13,179 bases of DNA. Origin: Nitrospinota bacterium. Lineage in GTDB: Bacteria; UBA8248; JACPRG01. The first letter of the stretch is position 1, and every line of letters starts with the position of its first letter. A model generated the notes under the pieces. The model did no database searches. It was not told the origin of the DNA and was given only the letters and a program-made list of their open reading frames with translations. Shown piece after piece: positions 1 to 5,452 of the stretch. A program made the translations under genes and the position numbers. The DNA lies in NCBI GenBank assembly GCA_030740135.1, contig JASLXW010000057.1:1-13179 (forward strand), written 5' to 3'.

Positions 1-189
1 ATGGATGGGGATGTACTCGGTCTGGGCCGCGACCCGGCCCTTCTCGTCGAAGACGGCCGTGATGAAGTCCCGGGCCTCGGTCAGAATGGGCGAGCGCGAG
101 GTCCGCAGCATCGTCGTCCCCATGTCGCGCGTGATGGCCGTCAGGCGGTTCTGGATGACGGTGCACTGGATCCGGTCGAATCCGCTCAC
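1..189 (-). CDS. hyuB: Hydantoinase B / oxoprolinase-type subunit, N-terminal part (runs off left edge)
   Basis: The first 63 codons of a HyuB-family subunit are visible, starting at GTG 187-189. The translation begins (M)SGFDRIQCTVIQNRL and continues through TTMLRTSRSP, ARDFITAVFDEKGRVAAQ and EYIPIH. This matches the conserved HyuB N-terminus, in which an Ile-x-x-Leu helix is followed by RTSxSP, a DF/DxSxAxFD segment and GRxxAQ. HyuB pairs with HyuA in ATP-dependent N-methylhydantoinase, 5-oxoprolinase and acetone/acetophenone carboxylase-type enzymes. The start codon overlaps the hyuA stop in a GTGA arrangement, so the two are translationally coupled in one operon. Most of the gene (family length about 500-600 residues) lies outside the window. 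Substrate cannot be assigned. Confidence 0.85.
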   Translation of the reverse strand, partial: MSGFDRIQCTVIQNRLTAITRDMGTTMLRTSRSPILTEARDFITAVFDEKGRVAAQTEYIPIH

Positions 190-2264
190 GGCTGTTCTCC
201 CCCGTTGGGCGTGAGGACGTAGTTTCCGCGCCGGTCGCAGGCGATCTCCCACCCCGGCTCGACGACGATGGTCGTGTTCCGCCGCTCGATGACGGCCCCT
301 CCTTCGACCCGGTGGCCGCGCTCCAGGCGGTGGCCGTCGTAGACGGGGGTCCGCGCCCATCCGCCGGATGCGGGGAAACAGACGTCCCGGTGTTCTTTGA
401 GGGCCGATTCGGCGGAATAGGCCGCCGGGGGCGGCCCGGACATCCGGGGTTGTTGCGTGAGGCCGACGGCCACAAGCCGCAGATTGACGAACTCCACCGT
501 TTCCTCCGGCTCGCTGTAGCCGAACAGGTCGTCGTGGCGGGCGTGAAAACGCTCGAAGACCGGCGACAAGTCCTCTCTCGCCAGATCTTCCCATTCGACG
601 CCCACGTTCACTTCGTGGGGCTGGCCCAGGTAGCGCGCATCCACGGAACAGGCCAAGGTCCGGTTTTCCTCTTCCACCCCCTCCGACGCCAACAGCGCCC
701 GCCCCCTGACCGCCATGTCCTCGAAGAGGCCGCGGACCGCGGCCAGGTCCAACCGGCCGGCGCTCGCCCGATACGTCGTAACGAAGTGATGCCGGAGGTC
801 GGAGATCAGCATCCCCGCCGCGCAGAAGACCGAAGAGCTCCGGGGGATTAAAATGGAGGGGACTTCCAGCTCCCGCGCGATGGCGCAAGCGTGAATGGGC
901 CCCGCCCCGCCGGCGACGACCAGCGTGAACTCCCGCGGATCGTCCCCCCGCTCGATCGTGACGGCCCGGAGTCCGTCCGTCATGTTGGCGTTGACGACCT
1001 TCGAGATTCCGATTGCGGCTTCCAGGACGTCCAGGCCCAGCGGGTCGGCGATCCGTTCCCGGAGGACCGCTCCGGGCCGGGCGACGTCCAGCGGGATCCT
1101 GCCGCCGAGAAAGAATCCCGGGTTCAGATAGCCGAGCAGCAGGTTCGCGTCGACGACCGTGGGCTCTTCGCCCCCCCGGCCGTAGCAGATCGGCCCCGGC
1201 CTCGCGCCGGCGCTTCTCGGCCCCACCTGAAGCATCCCCCCGTCGTCGATCCAGGCGATGCTCCCGCCGCCCGCGCCGAGGGTGTGGATGTCGATGATGG
1301 GCGAGGCGATCCGGTATCCGCCGAGCTGTCCCTCCGTCGTCACCCGCGGGTCTCCGTCCTTGACGACGCAGATGTCGCAGCTCGTTCCGCCCATGTCCAG
1401 GGTGATCAGGTTCTCGGTCTCGTGGGGGCGGCCGTAGAACAGTCCCGTCGCCGGGGCCGCCGCGGGACCGGACAGCAGGGTGCCCGCGGAAAACTTCCGG
1501 GCCGCCCCCGGGTTTGCGACCCCCCCGTTGGATTGCATGATCAGGAGGACGCCGCCGAACCGGCATTCGGCGAGTCTTGCCTCTAACCGCTCGAGATACC
1601 GGGTGAGGATGGGGCCGACGTACGCGTTGAGGACGATCGTGCTCGTCCGCTCGTACTCGCGGATCACCGGCAGGGTCTCGGAAGAGACGGACAGGTAGAC
1701 TTCGGGCCACTTTCGCTCGATGAGCGCGCGGACGGCTTCCTCATGCGCCGGGTTCAGAAACGAGAACAGCAGGCTCACCGCCACGGCCTCGACGCCGGCC
1801 GCGCGGAGGTCCTTCACGGCGCGAAGGACGCTGTCGCGGCGCGGCGCGAGAACGGTCTCTCCCTGGGCGTTCGTCCTCTCCGGGATCCCGATTCGCAAAG
1901 ACCGGGGGACCAGGGGGGGCGGGGGGCGGCAGTGCATGTCGTAGAGCCGCTCCTTGACGCCGCGCCGCATTTCCAGCGAATCGCGGAAACCTTCCGTTGT
2001 GATGAGGCCGACCTTGGCGCCCGAATGGGTCAACAGGGCGTTCGTGGTCACGGTGGTCCCGTGGACGATCAGCTCGGTCCGCTCCAAGAATTCCGGAACC
2101 GACAGGTCTTTCGAGGCCGCGGCTTCCTCGAACCCGTTGAACACGCCTTCGGCCGGGTCATCCGGGATGGAAGGAGTCTTGAAGGCCTCCGCCCGGCCCT
2201 GATCGTCCATGATCAGGAAATCGGTGAACGTGCCCCCGACGTCGATCCCGATTCGGTAGTTCAC
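186..2264 (-). CDS. hyuA: Hydantoinase A / oxoprolinase-type ATPase subunit
   Basis: Complete 692-residue HyuA-family protein, the usual size. It opens with the acetate/sugar kinase-type phosphate motif DVGGTFTD (residues 8-15), followed by HGTTVTTN (68-75), MQSNGGV (243-249), LLSGPAAA (263-270) and a second phosphate-binding motif DMGGTSCD (290-297). Known relatives use ATP to activate a cyclic amide (hydantoin, 5-oxoproline) or a ketone for carboxylation, together with a HyuB subunit, in the cytoplasm. The GTG start at 2262-2264 gives MNYRIGIDVGG, the expected N-terminus; the Shine-Dalgarno is weak (GGAGAA about 11 nt upstream). The stop codon overlaps the hyuB start by 4 bp. The gene could encode a hydantoinase, oxoprolinase-like or carboxylase-like subunit; sequence alone does not decide which. 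Confidence 0.9.
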   Translation of the reverse strand: MNYRIGIDVGGTFTDFLIMDDQGRAEAFKTPSIPDDPAEGVFNGFEEAAASKDLSVPEFLERTELIVHGTTVTTNALLTHSGAKVGLITTEGFRDSLEMRRGVKERLYDMHCRPPPPLVPRSLRIGIPERTNAQGETVLAPRRDSVLRAVKDLRAAGVEAVAVSLLFSFLNPAHEEAVRALIERKWPEVYLSVSSETLPVIREYERTSTIVLNAYVGPILTRYLERLEARLAECRFGGVLLIMQSNGGVANPGAARKFSAGTLLSGPAAAPATGLFYGRPHETENLITLDMGGTSCDICVVKDGDPRVTTEGQLGGYRIASPIIDIHTLGAGGGSIAWIDDGGMLQVGPRSAGARPGPICYGRGGEEPTVVDANLLLGYLNPGFFLGGRIPLDVARPGAVLRERIADPLGLDVLEAAIGISKVVNANMTDGLRAVTIERGDDPREFTLVVAGGAGPIHACAIARELEVPSILIPRSSSVFCAAGMLISDLRHHFVTTYRASAGRLDLAAVRGLFEDMAVRGRALLASEGVEEENRTLACSVDARYLGQPHEVNVGVEWEDLAREDLSPVFERFHARHDDLFGYSEPEETVEFVNLRLVAVGLTQQPRMSGPPPAAYSAESALKEHRDVCFPASGGWARTPVYDGHRLERGHRVEGGAVIERRNTTIVVEPGWEIACDRRGNYVLTPNGGEQP

Positions 2265-2347
2265 CTTTCGCGTTCTCCGCCGCCGCCGAAATTTTCCCGT
2301 CCGGCGTCGATCTCCGGAGGAGGGCGGCCCAATTCTTCTCGACTGTC

Positions 2348-2388
2348 AAACCCCGCGCGGGACGCTACTTTAGCATCCTCGCGGGTTT
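2348..2388. repeat. Imperfect hairpin in the hyuA leader
   Basis: The arms AAACCCCGCG (2348-2357) and CGCGGGTTT (2380-2388) pair with one bulged base, and an inner GCTA-CTT-TAGC stem sits between them. It lies about 85 bp upstream of the hyuA start. It could be a leader hairpin, a small extragenic palindrome, or a terminator for transcripts arriving from upstream on the minus strand, although the following T run (GTTTGAC) is short. No function can be assigned. Confidence 0.35.
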
Positions 2389-2430
2389 CCGGTCCTCTGG
2401 AACTCGTCCTATGATGCTCGCGCCGGGGGA

Positions 2431-2691
2431 CTGAGTGATCCCCAGTTTTCGGCCCTTGAAGAAACGAAGCCCCGAAGGATCAGTCGTGATTCCCGCGCTG
2501 ACGAGCGATCCCCTGAACCTTGACAGCCCGCCGTCATCCCGTAACGCCCCCTGCCTGTCATTCCCGCCCCCCGGTGAGAAACACTTCGGGGGCAGGCTGC
2601 GCGGGAATGACGGCTCGGGGTGGATGTTTGACGGCGCCTGTTCTCACGATCTCCGGCGCCGCACGGCCGATGAAAACTGGGGATGACTGAG
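2431..2691. mobile_element. MITE-like / fold-back element with 20-bp terminal inverted repeats
   Basis: The ends CTGAGTGATCCCCAGTTTTC (2431-2450) and GAAAACTGGGGATGACTGAG (2672-2691) are inverted copies matching at 18 of 20 positions, including 13 perfect consecutive bases. Inside are further nested inverted pairs: GTCATTCCCGC (2557-2567) with GCGGGAATGAC (2601-2611), GCCCCGAAG (2469-2477) with CTTCGGGGGC (2584-2593, one bulge), and GTGAGAA (2574-2580) with TTCTCAC (2641-2647). There is no transposase. GGGGGA occurs directly before the left end and 3 bp beyond the right end, a weak candidate target duplication. A non-autonomous miniature element or a composite extragenic palindrome fits best. 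The GTCATTCCCGC core resembles dispersed bacterial repeats, which is recollection and was not checked. Confidence 0.5.
2557..2611. repeat. Inner palindrome with GTCATTCCCGC arms
   Basis: An 11-bp perfect inverted repeat (GTCATTCCCGC at 2557-2567, GCGGGAATGAC at 2601-2611) encloses a 33-nt loop containing CCCCCCGG and CTTCGGGGG. As RNA this would form a stable stem-loop on either strand. It has the form of a repetitive extragenic palindrome and is nested in the larger inverted-repeat element. Confidence 0.55.
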
Positions 2692-2811
2692 GCTGGGGGA
2701 GGATTGACGGAGCGCTCGCCGGTCTCCCGGGATCGGTTAACATGAACCAGACGCGGTAGGAAATCGGGGGCGGCTTGACTGAGAAAAGGAATGCCGGAAT
2801 GAATCCAGGAA

Positions 2812-3057
2812 GTGGAAGAGATCCGGGCGCCGCTGTTGATTTTTCACGGGGGACAAGACGCCTACTTTTCCATCGCGGACGCGCGCCGATACCGGGACCG
2901 GCTGGAGGCGGCCGGGAAGGAGCATGAATTCCTGGAATTTCCCGAGGCCGGGCACGCCTATTTCTTCGAAGGCGCTCCCAACCATGACCCGGCGGCGTCC
3001 GAAGCCTCTTGGGACAGGATGGCCGCGTTTCTCGACCGGTGTCTCGGGCCCGCCTGA
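2812..3057 (+). pseudogene. C-terminal remnant of a dienelactone hydrolase-like alpha/beta hydrolase
   Basis: An 81-residue open frame resembles only the last third of a dienelactone hydrolase family protein (usually about 220-290 residues). IRAPLLIFHGGQDAYFS carries the expected acid residue Asp, and FPEAGHAYFF carries the catalytic His, followed by the typical C-terminal amphipathic end (SWDRMAAFLDRCLG). The N-terminal two thirds, including the nucleophile Cys/Ser elbow, are missing, and an in-frame TGA lies at 2800-2802 just upstream. The GTG at 2812 has an upstream AGGAAG only 1-2 nt away and is a poor start. It is therefore read as a decayed fragment. A short expressed protein is possible but could not be a complete hydrolase. 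The adjacent inverted-repeat element may relate to the truncation. Confidence 0.7.
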
Positions 3058-3117
3058 GCCGTAATTCCCAACAAAGTGAATCATCGCGAAGCCCGGGAAT
3101 CCGAACCGGGAAATTCG

Positions 3118-3138
3118 CCCGTCCAACCGGGGGACGGG
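3118..3138 (-). terminator. Candidate terminator hairpin after the luciferase-like gene
   Basis: Immediately downstream of the minus-strand stop at 3142, the arms CCCGTCC and GGACGGG form a perfect 7-bp GC-rich stem with a 7-nt loop. On the minus strand it is followed by CGAATTT, only a weak U-tract. Placement supports a terminator; the poor U-run leaves it uncertain. Confidence 0.35.
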
Positions 3139-3141
3139 TCC

Positions 3142-4131
3142 TCAGGCGAACCGCGGCAGGATCCGCTTTTCGAAAACCTTCAACATCGCCTCGGAATCCT
3201 GGGTCGCGGGAACGAGGACGACCTGATCGATCCCCTGCTCCTCGAGGGCGTGGAGCTTTTCGATGCACTCCTCGGGCGTCCCCGCCAGCGAAAGGCCGTC
3301 CGCCCAGTCTTTGCGCACGGCCGCGCTGTGGGGGGCGTGGGGGACGAGGTGATCGGAGATCCGGTACGCCCGCCGAAACCCCTCGGCCTCTTCCCGGGTG
3401 ATCCCCAGGACGGAGATCGGAATGGGCGAGAGCGCCCGGCGGGCCGCCCACGATTTGACGTCCTCCCGCGCCTGATCCCCGTCCTCCCGGATGGAGCAGC
3501 CCACCTGGAAGGCGACGGCGACGGACGCGGGGTCCCGGCCGGCGGCGCGCGTGCCGCTTTCGATCCGGCCCAGCGCGTATTGAATGAGCTCGGGCGAAAT
3601 CCCGGTGGGGACGTTCACGCCGTCCGCGACTTTCCCGGCCAGCTCGAGCATCTTCGGCCCGTAGCAAGCCAGGTAAATGGGGACCTTCCGGGGTTGAAAT
3701 CCCGTGAACCGGGGGATCGCGCTTCCCTGAAACCGTCCGTCCTTGCCGGCCAGCAGACCGCGAATCAGGAGGATTCCTTCCTCCAGGTCCTTCAAGGAGG
3801 AGGGTTTCAGCCCGAGGTGCTTGAGCGCCGTGTCTCCGGCCCCGAAACCCAGGAGCGCGCGGCCGCCGGAAACCTCGTCCAGCGTGGCCATCGCCCGGGC
3901 CGTGACGGCCGGATGGCGCGTGATGAGGTTGGTGACGCCCGCCCCAAGCCGGATATGCCGGGTGCGGACGGCGCAAAGCGTGATGGAGACGTAGAGGTCC
4001 TGCCAGATCCCCTGGGAATCGCCCACCCACGCTTCATTGAAGCCGCAGTCCTCCGCCCGCTGGACCGTGCGGGCGATGGCCTCCGCCGATTGGCCGCTCT
4101 CCTTTGGCGGGCAGCCTATCCCGAATCGCAC
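3142..4131 (-). CDS. Luciferase-like (LLM class) flavin- or F420-dependent oxidoreductase
   Basis: A 329-residue protein of the luciferase-like TIM-barrel family, close to the methylenetetrahydromethanopterin reductase-like branch. It has VRFGIG (barrel strand 1), a GFNEAWVGDS segment near residue 35, and the diagnostic block LGAGVTNLITRHPAVTARA followed by TLDEVSGGRALLGFGAGD (about residues 60-105). The C-terminal LAGTPEECIEKL segment is also typical. Such enzymes bind FMN or F420 and catalyse hydride transfer or monooxygenation on varied substrates; many bacterial members have no known substrate. The GTG start at 4129-4131 is chosen because AGGGGGAG (4136-4143) lies 4-5 nt upstream and the family N-terminus begins there. 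The frame stays open to 4314, but that extension has no family resemblance. The gene stands alone and is divergent from the Rieske gene. Confidence 0.88.
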   Translation of the reverse strand: MRFGIGCPPKESGQSAEAIARTVQRAEDCGFNEAWVGDSQGIWQDLYVSITLCAVRTRHIRLGAGVTNLITRHPAVTARAMATLDEVSGGRALLGFGAGDTALKHLGLKPSSLKDLEEGILLIRGLLAGKDGRFQGSAIPRFTGFQPRKVPIYLACYGPKMLELAGKVADGVNVPTGISPELIQYALGRIESGTRAAGRDPASVAVAFQVGCSIREDGDQAREDVKSWAARRALSPIPISVLGITREEAEGFRRAYRISDHLVPHAPHSAAVRKDWADGLSLAGTPEECIEKLHALEEQGIDQVVLVPATQDSEAMLKVFEKRILPRFA

Positions 4132-4429
4132 CCGTCTCCCCCTCGCAAAGTGGTGTGAGCCTTTTTCAAGATGGTGTTCAGCGGGTGACTTCTTCGCCCT
4201 CTCAACGAGTTTATAACATTTCTGCGGGGGGGAGGAGGCCGAACATCCGTTACGGGCGGCGGAGCGGCGGGGCCGGATTCGCGATGCGCGGCGTTCTTGG
4301 GGATCGCCAAACATATTCCGATGCTCAACGGATGGGGTATGATGATGACACGCGGACCGAAAAAGGCGCTGGATCGCCGCGGCGAAGGCCGGGCGGCGCC
4401 GTGCGGAGTATCGCGGGAGGTAATGGGAA
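4132..4429. other. Divergent intergenic region between the LLM and Rieske genes
   Basis: About 300 bp with no convincing gene. It must contain promoters for both flanking genes. A TATAAA-like minus-strand element (4210-4215) and a TATGAT-like plus-strand element (4338-4343) are possible -10 boxes, but neither has a good -35 at the correct spacing. No clear palindromic operator was seen. Confidence 0.4.
4415..4421 (+). promoter_or_regulatory. Shine-Dalgarno of the Rieske gene
   Basis: GGGAGGT ends 8 nt before the ATG at 4430. It is a strong, well-placed ribosome-binding site, showing that translation signals upstream of the interrupted frame are intact. Confidence 0.7.
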
Positions 4430-5440
4430 ATGCCGACGGCCGCCCCCAGGGGAATGACCGAGACCGGTCTTTGGCCCCAGCTTCGGGACTATTGGCTTCC
4501 GGCCGCCTTCAGCGAGGAGGTGGGCGAGAAGCCCCTTGCCGTCCGCCTGCTGGATGAGCGCCTGGCCCTCTGCCGGCTGGGCGGCCGGGGGGGCCATGGG
4601 GGCGAGGTCGCGGCGTTTTACGACCTGTGCGTCCACCGGGGTTGCCCGATCTCCCTGGGTTGGGTGGAGGGTAAGGAGGTCGTCTGCGCCTATCACGGCT
4701 AGTCGTACGACATAGAGGGCCGGTGCACGAGGATCCCCTCGATCCCGTCCGGGCATCCCATCCCGAAGAAGGCGTGCCTCACCCGGTACAATACCCGGGA
4801 ACGGTACGGGATCGTCTGGGTCTGCCTGGGCGAGCCCCGGGCGCCGCTTCCCGAATATCCGCCCCTGGAGGACCCGGAATTCCAGGTCATTTTCCGCGAC
4901 AAGCGGCGGTGGGCGTGCAGCGCCGCGCGGGCGATCGAGAACTTCTTCGATTTCGGCCACTTCGCCTGAGTGCACGAAGGGATTCTGGGCGACCGGGACC
5001 ATCCCATCCCGCCGGAGGTCACCCTGGAGAGGGAGGGCGAGGAACTGCGATTCCGGGCCGACCGGTCGGTGGACTCGACCCACGCCGTTCACTCCGTATC
5101 CCACTGCAACCATTACATCGTGACCCGTCCTTTCTCGATCCACCAGTGGAAGGAGGAGCCCGGCGGGAATATCGAGGCGTTTATCTATGTGGTGACGCCC
5201 GTATCGGCCGGCGAATGCCAACGGTTCATGTTCACGGCCCGGAACTTTGAGGGCGGACCTTACGCCGGGGATTCCCATGCGGACCTTCAGAACCTTGTTG
5301 CCGAGCAGGATCGTGTCATTGTCGAGAACCAGCGGCCCGAGGAGCTTCCCCTGGACTTGGCCGAGGAGCTTCACATCAAGGGGCCGGACGCCGTCGCCCT
5401 GGCTTACCGGAGGTTCCTGGGAGAGCTGGGGGTCGAGTAG
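4430..5440 (+). pseudogene. Rieske non-heme iron oxygenase alpha subunit, full length but interrupted by two in-frame stops
   Basis: One reading frame of 336 codons, normal length for the phthalate-dioxygenase-like Rieske family, with no frameshift. The Rieske ligands are present: C67-x-H69 (CVHRG) and C86-x-x-H89 (CAYHG). The next codon, normally Trp (YHGW), is TAG at 4700-4702 (codon 91). The frame resumes with SYDIEGRC and reaches the mononuclear-iron motif ENFFDFGHFA-stop-VHEG, with D174, H177 and H182 present. Its stop is TGA at 4967-4969 (codon 180), where relatives commonly carry an aromatic residue, often Trp. The third iron ligand fits D294 in EQDRVIVENQ. Both stops are one G-to-A change from TGG, and the remaining Trp codons are TGG. 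The Shine-Dalgarno and the junction to the downstream molybdenum enzyme are intact. Recent inactivation is likeliest; readthrough or sequence error is possible. The protein would insert oxygen into aromatic or other substrates using a separate reductase, not seen here. Confidence 0.85.
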
Positions 5441-5443
5441 GAG
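5439..5443 (+). promoter_or_regulatory. Shine-Dalgarno deciding the start of the molybdenum enzyme
   Basis: AGGAG overlaps the TAG stop of the Rieske frame. It lies 9 nt before ATG 5453 but directly abuts ATG 5444, so 5453 is preferred as the start. The overlap indicates the two genes were cotranscribed and possibly translationally coupled. Confidence 0.6.
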
Positions 5444-5452
5444 ATGAATCGG

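Larger units (their letters stand above)
2265..2811. other. Gene-poor interval with hairpin and inverted-repeat element
   Basis: This interval of about 550 bp has no convincing gene on either strand. It holds the hyuA leader on the minus strand, an imperfect hairpin (2348-2388), a 261-bp inverted-repeat element (2431-2691) and about 120 bp leading into a hydrolase remnant. Open frames here lack family resemblance and ribosome-binding sites. The concentration of inverted repeats beside a truncated gene suggests a site of past insertion and deletion; that is an inference. Confidence 0.6.

Noticed and set aside
2344..2349. TTGACA on the minus strand upstream of hyuA as a -35 box
   Set aside because: No AT-rich -10 sequence lies 16-19 bp downstream; that position is GC-rich.
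2558..4030. Minus-strand open frame of 490 codons across the LLM gene and the hydrolase remnant
   Set aside because: It overlaps the LLM gene in another frame and is almost entirely Arg/Pro/Gly-rich, so it is a shadow frame.
4132..4314. In-frame 61-residue N-terminal extension of the LLM oxidoreductase
   Set aside because: The family N-terminus starts at the GTG of 4131 with a strong Shine-Dalgarno; the extension has no conserved features and lies in the divergent promoter region.
4967..4969. TGA as selenocysteine or a pyrrolysine/tryptophan recoding signal with TAG at 4700
   Set aside because: The expected residue at codon 91 is Trp, and codon 180 is also aromatic in relatives, not Cys. 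No selenocysteine-type stem-loop is evident, and neighbouring genes use TGA and TAG as real stops.
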